Assembly (NCBI GenBank): GCA_030067055.1
Contig: JASJAL010000092.1
Span: 1-7,855 of the forward strand
From: Kiloniellales bacterium
GTDB taxonomy: Bacteria; Pseudomonadota; Alphaproteobacteria; Kiloniellales; JAKSBE01
Reading direction: 5' to 3'
DNA length: 7,855 bases
The notes under the pieces: generated by a model
What the model was told of the DNA's origin: nothing
What the model saw: the letters and a program-made list of their open reading frames with translations, nothing else
The model's database searches: none
Position numbers and translations under genes: made by a program
Shown: one piece after another, positions 1-6,720 of the stretch
Position numbering within the stretch: position 1 is the first letter of the stretch
How the letters are laid out: each line of letters begins with the position of its first letter

Positions 1-2
1 CT

Positions 3-389
3 CTCCACCTCTTGACCACGGCGACGCTCGCGCGCCTCTCGGAGCTCGGCCCGGCGTCGCAGTTCGACGTGCGGCGGTTTCGGCCCAACGTGGTTGTCGA
101 GACAGCCGAGGACCAGAGCGGCTTTGTCGAGAATGGCTGGGTCGGGCGAACGGTCGCCATCGGCGATGATGTGCGATTGCGCGTGAGTGATCCGACACCG
201 CGGTGTTCCATCCCGACGCTCGCCCAAACGAGACTGCCCATGGACCCGAAGGTCTTGCGCACCATCGTGGAACACAACCGACTTGCGGTGCCGGTGCTCG
301 AAGGGAAGGTGCTGCCCTGTGCCGGCGTCTACGCCTTCGTGATACAGGGCGGAACCCTGCGCAGAGGTGATCCGGTTCGGATCGAGTAG
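3..389 (+). CDS. MOSC domain-containing protein, C-terminal part (5' end outside window)
   Basis: The reading frame is open from the window edge to TAG at 387-389. A TTG at 12-14 could serve as a start, but the codons before it (Leu-His-Leu) continue the usual 'HLLTT' segment of MOSC proteins, so this is a gene cut by the window edge. Family features seen are the FRPNVVVE strand, a FVENGWVGR segment, and PTPRC with a conserved-type Cys (codon 204-206). The end is a beta-rich GxxxRGDPVRIE. MOSC domains (molybdenum cofactor sulfurase C-terminal, also YiiM/YcbX-type) carry or transfer persulfide sulfur, or bind the molybdenum cofactor, using this Cys. The protein is probably cytoplasmic. The N-terminal beta-barrel part is missing, so the exact subfamily cannot be given. 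The next gene is 324 bases away and is not evidently co-transcribed. Confidence 0.8.
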   Translation, partial: LHLLTTATLARLSELGPASQFDVRRFRPNVVVETAEDQSGFVENGWVGRTVAIGDDVRLRVSDPTPRCSIPTLAQTRLPMDPKVLRTIVEHNRLAVPVLEGKVLPCAGVYAFVIQGGTLRRGDPVRIE

Positions 390-713
390 CCGGTTTCGCC
401 AGCGCAAAGGCCCGAGCCGCTCAAGAGCTCATGCCTCTGGCGAGTCTCTGCGGTCGTCGCAAAGGTCGCCTTGGGATCACACCCGCACTTCAAGGTCCAC
501 CCTCAACGACGTCGGCTTTCGGATGGAGACCAGAACTCGAGGCCAGGAATGCAGACCATTCGCCGCGAAGGTCCGGGTCCGGTGCAGGATCCGACATCGA
601 AGGTCAGTAGAAGTCAGGACCGGGAGTAGCCAAATCCAGACCTACGGCGTTTCATCTCATCGCATAGCTTCTGCCATGGTTCCCGTCTAATCTTCCCGAT
701 AGGGAGGTTCGCG
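390..713. other. Intergenic region, no convincing gene
   Basis: These 324 bases separate the MOSC gene from the cyclase. An open frame crosses most of it, but its translation is rich in Arg and Ser with no recognisable motif, and it overlaps the end of the MOSC gene. I treat it as non-coding. The last bases carry the cyclase ribosome binding site. I could not find a persuasive -35/-10 pair or terminator hairpin. Confidence 0.6.
701..707 (+). promoter_or_regulatory. Ribosome binding site of the cyclase gene
   Basis: AGGGAGG lies 6 bases before the ATG at 714. It is a strong Shine-Dalgarno match and fixes the start of the cyclase. Confidence 0.75.
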
Positions 714-2615
714 ATGGAGCGTCGACTGGCCGCGATCCTAGCCGCCGACATGGTCGGCTACAGCAAGCTTATGGCTGCTGACGAGGCCGGCACGATCGAA
801 CGGCAGAAAGCCTATCGCGCGACGCTCATTGATCCAAAGATCGAGCAGTATTCCGGGCGCATCGTTAACACGACCGGCGACGGGATGCTGATTGAATTTC
901 CCAGCGTGGTTGATGCCGTGCAGTGCGCCGTCGAAATCCAGTGCGCCATGCTGGAGCGGGAGTCAGAGGTCCCTGATAGCGAGCGCATTCGCTATCGCGT
1001 GGGGATCAACTTGGGCGACATCGTGATCGAAGGGGGAGATATCCTCGGAGACGGCGTCAACATAGCGGCACGCCTAGAGGCTTTGGCGGAGCCGGGTGGA
1101 ATCTCCGTTTCGCGGCCAGTTCATACGCAAATCAAGAGCAAACTGGACCTCAACTTCGAGCTCTTGGGAGAGAAGCTGGTCAAGAACATCCCCGAGCCAG
1201 TGACGGTTTATCGCATTATGCTCGACGATAAGGCATCGGCCCTCGTAACGCCCGTATCTCGAGAAGAAAACCATCAGCCAGGCCGCCGAAGGGCGCCCGC
1301 CGCGGCAGCGCTTGTCATCGTTCTTCTGGCAATTGGTGGTGGGCTCTGGTGGCAGCCTTGGAAGCCCGCTATTGAGCCGGCCTCAGTCGAGCGTATGGCC
1401 TTTCCACTACCGGATAAGCCGTCCATCGCCGTGCTGCCGTTCGACAATCTGAGTGGGGACCCAAACCAGGAGTACTTCGCTGACGGCATAGCCGAGGATC
1501 TAACGACCGACCTGTCAAAAATATCCGGACTGTTTGTGATCGCCCGAAATTCAGCCTTTGCCTACAAGGGTAAGACTGTGAGACCCCGGCAAGTGGCCGA
1601 AGAACTGGGTGTGCGCTACGTGTTGGAGGGCAGTGTACGCCGTTCGGGCGACAAACTGCGAATCAACGTTCAACTGATCGACGCAGCTAGTGGCGGGCAT
1701 ATTTGGGCAGACCGCTATGACGGATTGCTCGCCGACGTGTTCGGACTGCAAGACAGGGTCTCGCGCAAGATCGTTTCTGTCCTCGCGGTACAACTCACGG
1801 AGGGCGAAGAAGAGCGTGTTGCCCACAGAGAGACCAAGAAGACCGAAGCCTATGACGCCTTCTTGCAAGGCTGGCAACACTACCTTCGCCAGAATCCTGA
1901 GAACTTCCAAAAGGCGATTTCACTCTTCGAAAAGGCACTCGAGATGGACCCCGAGTACGCTCGAGCCCACGCTGCGCTGGCTGCAACCTATATGAATATC
2001 TGGAGAAGGTATTGGCACGCCAAGGTCGGATTGCGCTACTTGCATGATCCACAGTTTCTGGCACAGCAATTCCTCGAGAAGGCGCTTCTGGATCCCACTC
2101 CACTTGCGTATCAGGTCGCCGCCACCGTGCTGTCACAACAGGGGCAGCACGCGGAGGCGATTGCTGCGGCAGAGCAGGCGATCGCTCTGGATCCCAACGA
2201 CGCTGACGGTTACGTTGCCTTGGCTGGGACCCTGACTCTAAGCGGGAAGCCGGAAGAAGCGTATCGATTGGTCAAGCGTGCGATGCGGCTCAATCCCCAT
2301 TACCCACCGTCCTACCTCTACGAACTTGGTATTGCAGAGTTCGGCATGGAGGAGTTCGAAAAGGCCGCGGAGTCGCTACAAAGGGCCAGCGCACTCAACC
2401 CCGACGATCGATGGTCATCGAGGCTCCTGCTGGCGACTTACGGACTCCTTGATCGCAAGAAAGACGCCGCCGACCTCCGAGAACGAGTCGGAAAGAGCTG
2501 GCGGGGCTTCGATCCGCTCACCGTTCGAAGCGTGGCTTTTTGGTATCCATTCAAGCAGGTAACCGACGCCGACCGTCTCGCGCAAGGCTTGCGTCGGGCG
2601 GGCGTTCCCGACTGA
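714..2615 (+). CDS. Class III adenylate/guanylate cyclase with TolB-like and TPR C-terminal region
   Basis: This 633-aa protein is probably a nucleotide cyclase making cAMP (or cGMP) from the NTP. Residues 4-168 are a class III catalytic domain: metal-binding Asp12 (AADMVGYS), Asp56 in GDG, Asp109 in DxxG, and the transition-state pair Asn116 and Arg120 (GVNIAAR). Where many class III enzymes have a purine-contacting Lys (xKTxGDG), this one has Asn52. Residues 195-214 form one hydrophobic segment after an Arg cluster, so the cyclase should be cytoplasmic and the remainder periplasmic. Residues 232-375 resemble the TolB-amino-terminal-like domain seen in rhizobial cyclases (PSIAVLPFDNLS, YFADGIAEDL, YVLEGSVRR). 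From about 379 to 590 there are five or six TPR-like repeats, ending in motifs such as ALDPND and ALNPDD. The start is set by the AGGGAGG site. The gene faces the next one tail to tail. The ligand sensed by the TPR part is unknown. Confidence 0.9.
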   Translation: MERRLAAILAADMVGYSKLMAADEAGTIERQKAYRATLIDPKIEQYSGRIVNTTGDGMLIEFPSVVDAVQCAVEIQCAMLERESEVPDSERIRYRVGINLGDIVIEGGDILGDGVNIAARLEALAEPGGISVSRPVHTQIKSKLDLNFELLGEKLVKNIPEPVTVYRIMLDDKASALVTPVSREENHQPGRRRAPAAAALVIVLLAIGGGLWWQPWKPAIEPASVERMAFPLPDKPSIAVLPFDNLSGDPNQEYFADGIAEDLTTDLSKISGLFVIARNSAFAYKGKTVRPRQVAEELGVRYVLEGSVRRSGDKLRINVQLIDAASGGHIWADRYDGLLADVFGLQDRVSRKIVSVLAVQLTEGEEERVAHRETKKTEAYDAFLQGWQHYLRQNPENFQKAISLFEKALEMDPEYARAHAALAATYMNIWRRYWHAKVGLRYLHDPQFLAQQFLEKALLDPTPLAYQVAATVLSQQGQHAEAIAAAEQAIALDPNDADGYVALAGTLTLSGKPEEAYRLVKRAMRLNPHYPPSYLYELGIAEFGMEEFEKAAESLQRASALNPDDRWSSRLLLATYGLLDRKKDAADLRERVGKSWRGFDPLTVRSVAFWYPFKQVTDADRLAQGLRRAGVPD

Positions 2616-2633
2616 CGGCGCAACGACAAGGTC

Positions 2634-3467
2634 TCAAAACGTCAGCGGTTGACCGGGATTCACATCGATAACCTTGATTGGGGTATCTCCGAGAGCCTTC
2701 TTAAACTCGGCTGGTGTGCGATTGATGACGGGAAAGGTCCCGTAGTGGATAGGAATGACTTGCTTTGGCTTGATCAGCTCGCGCACGGCATAGGCCGCCC
2801 CTTCCGGATCCATCGTGAAGTACCCACCAATACAGACTAGAGCCAGATCGGGGGCGTAGAATGTATTGATTAGGGCCATGTCACCGAACACAGCGGTATC
2901 GCCTGAATGGTAAATCTTGAAGCCATTTTCTAGTTCGACCACGTAGCCTACGGCGGCACCTGTGAATGCTTGACTCGGCAATCCAGGCTTCCAATCGAGG
3001 CCCATGGTTTGCAGATCGATCGCCGAACTGTGTTCCGCGGGCACCATGTGGATTTTGATACCCCGCCCAATCGGCGCGACAGTCCCGCCTTTGTTCATGG
3101 CAATGACCTTGTCGGCATCAACCAAACCGAGCGCAATTATGTTGTTCGCAAACTCCCAGTTGGCCACGATCGTGGCACCGCTCAGGCGAGCCAATTCTCG
3201 TAAGTCACCGACATGATCTCCGTGCCCATGGGTGACCAGGATGAGGTCCACTTCGCCCAAGGCGCTGAGGTCTCTGAATTTGATGGGTGCCTTCGGATTT
3301 TTCTTCAAGAAGGGATCGATGACTATCACCTTACCGGCAGTGCTGGTTATGCGCGTGGTCGCGTGACCCAACCACAAAACCTCAACTTGCGCAGCCACTG
3401 GCGGGACAGCAGTCAACCAGAACGCTGCTATTGCACCAGTGATAAAGGCCTTGATTGGGGTGCTCAT
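2634..3467 (-). CDS. Exported metallo-beta-lactamase-fold hydrolase, UlaG/UPF0173-like
   Basis: The 277-aa protein has a signal peptide at about residues 1-26 (hydrophobic core ITGAIAAFWLTAV, likely cut after VAA and before Gln27), so it should act in the periplasm. The mature part opens with the WLGHAT motif typical of the UlaG-like branch. Metal ligands of the fold are visible: THGHGDH (His80, His82, Asp84, His85), His146 in PAEHSS, Asp190 in HSGDT and His241 in IPIHYGTF. These support a di-metal hydrolase, but the substrate cannot be read from the sequence. UlaG itself opens L-ascorbate-6-phosphate lactone, and nothing here suggests an ascorbate pathway. The frame continues upstream to 3614, but ATG 3467 is chosen because it gives an intact signal peptide and follows a GGGGAG site at a 6-base distance. 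Its stop lies 18 bases from that of the convergent cyclase. Confidence 0.88.
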   Translation of the reverse strand: MSTPIKAFITGAIAAFWLTAVPPVAAQVEVLWLGHATTRITSTAGKVIVIDPFLKKNPKAPIKFRDLSALGEVDLILVTHGHGDHVGDLRELARLSGATIVANWEFANNIIALGLVDADKVIAMNKGGTVAPIGRGIKIHMVPAEHSSAIDLQTMGLDWKPGLPSQAFTGAAVGYVVELENGFKIYHSGDTAVFGDMALINTFYAPDLALVCIGGYFTMDPEGAAYAVRELIKPKQVIPIHYGTFPVINRTPAEFKKALGDTPIKVIDVNPGQPLTF

Positions 3468-3473
3468 TGAAGA

Positions 3474-3479
3474 CTCCCC
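3474..3479 (-). promoter_or_regulatory. Ribosome binding site deciding the hydrolase start
   Basis: On the minus strand GGGGAG sits 6 bases before the ATG at 3467. It supports the internal start that begins directly with the signal peptide, rather than the longer frame from 3614. Confidence 0.65.
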
Positions 3480-3513
3480 GTTTTCTTGCCCAACCTCGAA
3501 AAACTCTGGCTCG

Positions 3514-3526
3514 TTGGCGTCGCCAA
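3514..3526. promoter_or_regulatory. 13-bp palindrome, candidate operator
   Basis: TTGGCGTCGCCAA is a perfect inverted repeat with 6-bp arms around one central base. It sits just downstream of the proposed -10 element, at the expected start of transcription of the hydrolase gene, which is where a repressor would block initiation. No regulator gene is adjacent. Confidence 0.3.
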
Positions 3527-3554
3527 GTATGCACCCTTGTAAGCAGAACGTGAA
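3526..3554 (-). promoter_or_regulatory. Possible sigma-70-type promoter of the hydrolase gene
   Basis: On the minus strand a TTCACG (3549-3554) and a CATACT (3526-3531) are separated by exactly 17 bases, each matching four of six consensus positions. Transcription would start near 3519, about 50 bases before the ATG. Judged by eye only. Confidence 0.3.
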
Positions 3555-3668
3555 ACAGACGTTCCGATCGTTCGGTCGTTTCGGTGTGGTTCCCGGCGTA
3601 GTGATGTCGGCCAAGCAAAACCCATGGTCGGAGCGACTTTGCGTATATTCTTCGTCCGAAATGGGTCT

Positions 3669-3685
3669 TGGCTGTGTAAGAACGC
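3669..3685 (+). repeat. Left terminal inverted repeat of IS copy A
   Basis: TGGCTGTGTAAGAACGC matches the reverse complement of the right end with a single difference (G for A at the eleventh base). Confidence 0.85.
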
Positions 3686-3845
3686 TGAGGCGAGCCCGTC
3701 GGTTTTAACTTTCTGGACAGGTTGGCGTGGGCTTGGACGTTCCGCCGTTTTGGGCGGTGTTATGACCCTGTGAAGCTATTTCGGGGTCTTGAAGCGTTCT
3801 GAGGCCAGAGGGTGGGTTCAGAGCGTGCGGCAAGGAGGCGAGAGC

Positions 3846-5285
3846 CTAGGCCTTCATTGCTGCCATCAGCGGGGCGATGCCGAGGATGTTCATGACGCGC
3901 GTGAGGTTGTAGGCCAGCACGTGCAGGGCCATCTCGGTGCGAACCCGTTTGAGGGTCTTCATCAGGAAGTGTGTGGCGCCCATGCGGGCCTTGATCGTGC
4001 CGAAGGGATGCTCGACCGTCTCGCGACGCTGGCGCATCTTCTCCGGATGCTCATCGAGCCGCCGTTGGACCGCCTCGAGCAGCTGCTCGTGCTCCCAACG
4101 GGTGATCCGACGCTCCTTGCCCGTGGTGCAACGATCCTTGATCGCGCAAGACTGGCAGGCGTTGGTCCAGTAGCGGCGCAGGGCCAAACCGTTCTCTTCG
4201 CCTGTGAAGCGGTAGATCAAGCGCTCACCGGCCGGGCAGAGATAGACATCGTCTTCGGCCACATAGCAGAAGTCGGCTTTGACGAAGCGGCCTTTGGACT
4301 TGTTGCCCGAGGTCTGCGGCTTTGGCAGCGTGACCACAATGCCCGCTTGATCACAGGCCAGGATCTCTTCGCTGCTGAAGTAGCCGCGGTCGGCGACGAC
4401 CTCCAAGCTGTCCGTCTCCAGCGTGGCTTTGGTCTGCTTGGCCATGCTTGAGAGCTGGGCCCGGTCGCTGCCGACCTTGATCACGTCATGGGCGACGATC
4501 AGATGATGCTTGGTATCAACGGCGGCCTGGACGTTATAGCCCACCACGCCGGAGCCCCGGCCGCTGGTCGCCATCGAGCGGGCGTCGGGATCGGTCAGGG
4601 AGATCTGCTGATCCGCTGTCTCGAGCATCCGGGCCTCGAGCGCCTCCAGGCGCCGCATCTCCTCTCGCAGCCTCTCGATCTTCTCCTTCAGACGGCTCGT
4701 CTTGGTCTCGCGCGCCAACGACGGCTCTTGTCGGTCGGCGCTGTCCAACTGGTGTAGATAGCGCGCCACGCTCTCCTCGATCTGGTCCCGGCGCCGCTTC
4801 ATCTTAGCGCGGGTGAAGTTCCGGTCCCGGTTGTTCACCGCCTTGAACTTGCTGCCGTCGATCGCAACCGAGGCCTCGGCAAACAGGCCGAAGCCGCGGC
4901 ACAGCTCAACGAAGCGGGCGCAGACCCGACGGATCGCTTTGCCGTTGTCCTTGCGGAAGTCGGCGATCGTCTTGTGGTCAGGAACCAGGCGGCCCATCAG
5001 CCACATCACTTCCACGTTGCGTCCGGCCTCGCGCTCCAGCCGGCGGCTCGACTGAACCCGGTTGAGATAACCGTAGATGTAGAGCTTCAGCAGAACCGAA
5101 GGATGATAGGAAGGCCGCCCGGTCGCCTTCGGAGCCACGCGATCGAACCCGAGCTCGGCGAGGTCGAGTTCATCGACGAAGACGTCGATAACCCGAACAG
5201 GGTTATCCTCCCAAATCCAGTCTTCCAGGCATTCCGGAAACAGCGTGCTCTGACCGCGATCCACGCCCTCAACAAAACGCTTCAT
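3846..5285 (-). CDS. IS1182-family DDE transposase
   Basis: This 479-aa protein has the length and domain order of complete IS1182-type transposases. The N-terminal DUF772-like region (about 15-130) includes TGRPSYHPSVLLKLYIYGYL, DHKTIADFRK and nearby segments. The catalytic triad is probably Asp143 (AIDGSKFKAVN), Asp299 (VVADRGYFS) and Glu425 (ETVEHPFGTIK). A charged, probably coiled-coil stretch spans about 160-222. A cysteine-containing C-terminal segment (YLCPAGE, CQSCAIKDRC, residues 348-387) is normal for the family. It acts on the terminal repeats of its own element in a cut-and-paste type reaction. The ATG is preceded by AGGGGG (5291-5296) at a 5-base distance. No frameshift or internal stop was seen, so the enzyme may be active. 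Confidence 0.93.
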   Translation of the reverse strand: MKRFVEGVDRGQSTLFPECLEDWIWEDNPVRVIDVFVDELDLAELGFDRVAPKATGRPSYHPSVLLKLYIYGYLNRVQSSRRLEREAGRNVEVMWLMGRLVPDHKTIADFRKDNGKAIRRVCARFVELCRGFGLFAEASVAIDGSKFKAVNNRDRNFTRAKMKRRRDQIEESVARYLHQLDSADRQEPSLARETKTSRLKEKIERLREEMRRLEALEARMLETADQQISLTDPDARSMATSGRGSGVVGYNVQAAVDTKHHLIVAHDVIKVGSDRAQLSSMAKQTKATLETDSLEVVADRGYFSSEEILACDQAGIVVTLPKPQTSGNKSKGRFVKADFCYVAEDDVYLCPAGERLIYRFTGEENGLALRRYWTNACQSCAIKDRCTTGKERRITRWEHEQLLEAVQRRLDEHPEKMRQRRETVEHPFGTIKARMGATHFLMKTLKRVRTEMALHVLAYNLTRVMNILGIAPLMAAMKA

Positions 5286-5327
5286 CCGATCCCCCTGTCA
5301 GTGCACAAGGGAACCGTAACATCGAGC

Positions 5328-5344
5328 GCGTTTTTACACAGCCA
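5328..5344 (-). repeat. Right terminal inverted repeat of IS copy A
   Basis: Read on the minus strand this is TGGCTGTGTAAAAACGC. It lies 43 bases upstream of the transposase ATG, on the promoter side of the element. Confidence 0.85.
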
Positions 5345-5396
5345 GGGTCAGACTCTGCCTTCCCATCTGGTGCTCGTGAACGTCTGCTTCTAGGGT
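5345..5396. other. 52-bp spacer between the two insertion sequences
   Basis: This short stretch lies between the right end of copy A and the left end of copy B. It begins with GGGTC, the possible target duplication of copy A. Nothing else was recognised in it. Confidence 0.5.
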
Positions 5397-5414
5397 GGTT
5401 CTGTTGCAAAGCAC
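5397..5414 (+). repeat. Left terminal inverted repeat of IS copy B
   Basis: GGTTCTGTTGCAAAGCAC. The first 15 bases look very like the ends of IS6-family elements as I remember them, although the transposase here is of IS1182 type. Confidence 0.65.
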
Positions 5415-5415
5415 C

Positions 5416-5476
5416 CGGCCGAAGGATTTTCGATGTCCGCTATTACCAAGAACGGACGTTTTGCCGTTTTCGGCCG
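5416..5476. repeat. Nested symmetric inverted repeat inside IS copy B
   Basis: Outer arms CGGCCGAA (5416-5423) and TTCGGCCG (5469-5476) enclose inner arms GTCCG (5435-5439) and CGGAC (5453-5457). The two gaps between outer and inner arms are each exactly 11 bases, so the structure folds symmetrically with an internal loop. It lies between the left terminal repeat and the transposase stop codon and could be a transcription stop or a structural part of the element end. Confidence 0.5.
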
Positions 5477-5531
5477 ATGCCGATGGGAGAGGTGTTGTTT
5501 TGGCGTCTCGTCATGGGTGTTGAAGGTGGCG

Positions 5532-6488
5532 TCAGGTGAGGTTTTGGATCGGCGGTGGTTGGTAGGCATACCTCGCCAGTTTGCGGAGGTTCTGTGCGGT
5601 GGCGGTGAGCAGGACTTCGTCGCGGGCGCCAGATAGGCCGCGCAGCCTGAGCCGGTCGAGCTTGAAGATGCGCTTCATATGGGCGAAGGCCATCTCGACC
5701 TTCTTGCGGTGGCGGCGCGAGGTCTCGAAGGCCTCTGTCTTGGCCAGGGCCCGGACGCGATCACGGATAGGCTCGTCGATATCGCGCGAGATCTTGCGCG
5801 CCGAAGCACGGGTACAGTGGGGCTTGAGCGCACAGCTCGCACAATCGCGCACGCTCGCCCGATAGGGCAGGATACGCCCCTGATCGACCCTGCCCGAGCA
5901 GGTGAGGTGCTTGCCGCCGGGGCAGATGTAGAGGTCGCGCCTCTCGTCGTAGGTGAAGTCCGCCTTGGTAAACCGACCCTGGGTCTGGTTGGACTTGTCC
6001 CACACCGGGATATGCGGCTCGATGCCCCGCTCGATCAGGCTCTTGAGCGTCGCGCCCGATCCATAGGCAGTGCCAACCAGGCCTGCCGCGATGCCGGTCT
6101 CGACAACCCGCTCGAACATCCGCCGCAAGGCATCGCTCACACGGAACCGCTCGTGCCGGGCCCGCGAGAAGGCCGAGTGATCGGGGATCTTGTCCTCGAG
6201 ACCCGGACGGCAAAACCAGCGATAGGCCAGATTGACCCGGACCTCTGCGCAAAGCTGACGCTCCGAGCGGATGGCAAACACATAGCCGATGACCAACATG
6301 CGCATCATCAGCTCGGGATCAATCGAGGGCCGGCCGGTATGGCTATAGAAAGGCGCAAGCGCGCCGCGCAGCCAGCTCAGATCAAGAACCTGGTCGATCC
6401 GACGCACCAGGTGTTCGGCTGGCACCACCTCGCCGAGATCGAACTCTTAGAACAAGCAACCCTGATCGCAAGACAGCCAACCCATCAT
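5532..6488 (-). pseudogene. IS1182-type transposase, inactivated by nonsense codon and internal deletion
   Basis: The original start is probably ATG at 6488, preceded by GGAGG (6497-6501) at 8 bases. From there the frame reads MMGWLSCDQGCLF, then TAA at 6447-6449, then EFDLGEVVPAEHLVRRID. Relatives usually have LFYEF-like sequence at this point, so a Tyr codon seems to have become TAA. Downstream the frame is open to TGA at 5532. The N-terminal domain is intact (TGRPSIDPELMMRMLVIGYV, IRSERQLC, PDHSAFSRARHERF). Near 6070-6074 the sequence jumps from GLVG to TAYGSG. In relatives about 120 residues lie between these, including GEGFAVDAS and the Asp before TAYGSG, so both catalytic aspartates are gone. 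The C-terminus is normal, with YICPGGK, a Cys-rich patch and the last catalytic Glu in KKVEMAFAHMKR. A shorter product from GTG 6428 (298 aa) could be made but could not catalyse transposition. Confidence 0.85.
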
Positions 6489-6552
6489 CGCCCTGACCTC
6501 CAACGAATCGATGCTCAAAGCGAATCACGGCCTCAAGTCAGGCTCAAACTAT

Positions 6553-6570
6553 GTCTTTTGCATCAGAATC
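6553..6570 (-). repeat. Right terminal inverted repeat of IS copy B
   Basis: Read on the minus strand this is GATTCTGATGCAAAAGAC, differing from the left end at four positions. It lies 64 bases upstream of the original transposase ATG. Confidence 0.65.
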
Positions 6571-6720
6571 TGGGACGAGGCGGTCGTTCAGGGGTCCTTC
6601 TGCGGTTCCTACCAATTGCGGTGTTTGACGTCCGATGTTGGCAGCTGAGCGGAACTGGCCAGGTGCTGTAGGCTGCTCATGAGGGGTATCTTTCCACTGG
6701 ACTTCGGCCGCAAAGCGAGC

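Larger units (their letters stand above)
3668..5344 (-). mobile_element. IS copy A: complete IS1182-family insertion sequence
   Basis: The element of about 1.68 kb is bounded by imperfect terminal inverted repeats (3669-3685 and 5328-5344, 16 of 17 bases matching) and contains a full-length transposase gene on the minus strand. The pentamer GGGTC occurs just outside both ends (3663-3667 and 5345-5349) and could be a target-site duplication. If so, the left end starts at 3668, one base beyond the repeat. A left non-coding part (3686-3845) holds a small CCGCC/GGCGG hairpin at 3742-3757 and no gene. Confidence 0.85.
5397..6570 (-). mobile_element. IS copy B: defective IS1182-type element with both ends
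   Basis: About 1.17 kb lies between imperfect terminal inverted repeats at 5397-5414 and 6553-6570 (14 of 18 bases match). The only gene is a disrupted transposase on the minus strand. The size is some 350 bases below what I would expect for a complete member, which agrees with the internal deletion in the transposase. I saw no convincing target-site duplication. The element is distinct from copy A in terminal repeats and protein. Confidence 0.72.

Noticed and set aside
367..690. Open frame of 107 codons between the MOSC gene and the cyclase
   Set aside because: It overlaps the MOSC gene end, has biased Arg/Ser-rich composition with no family motif, and lacks a clear ribosome binding site.
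2612..2645. CTGACG and CGTCAG inverted repeat across the convergent gene ends as a bidirectional terminator
   Set aside because: The arms are only 6 bp, the loop is 22 bases and there is no T-run, so chance is likely.
3468..3614. N-terminal extension of the hydrolase from an upstream ATG
   Set aside because: It would bury the signal peptide 49 residues inside the protein, while ATG 3467 has a good ribosome binding site and gives a normal signal peptide.
3764..3788. GACCC and GGGTC inverted repeat in the left part of IS copy A
   Set aside because: The arms are 5 bp with a 15-base loop and no T-run, which is too weak to call a terminator or recombination site.
3789..4451. Plus-strand open frame of 220 codons inside IS copy A
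   Set aside because: It is a shadow antisense to the intact transposase gene with no recognisable motif.
6625..6653. TTGACG as a -35 box for the recombinase operon
   Set aside because: No acceptable -10 element is found at 16-18 bases downstream.
5679..6671. Long plus-strand open frame of 330 codons across IS copy B
   Set aside because: It is antisense to the transposase pseudogene and arises from high-GC codon bias. It shows no domain of its own.
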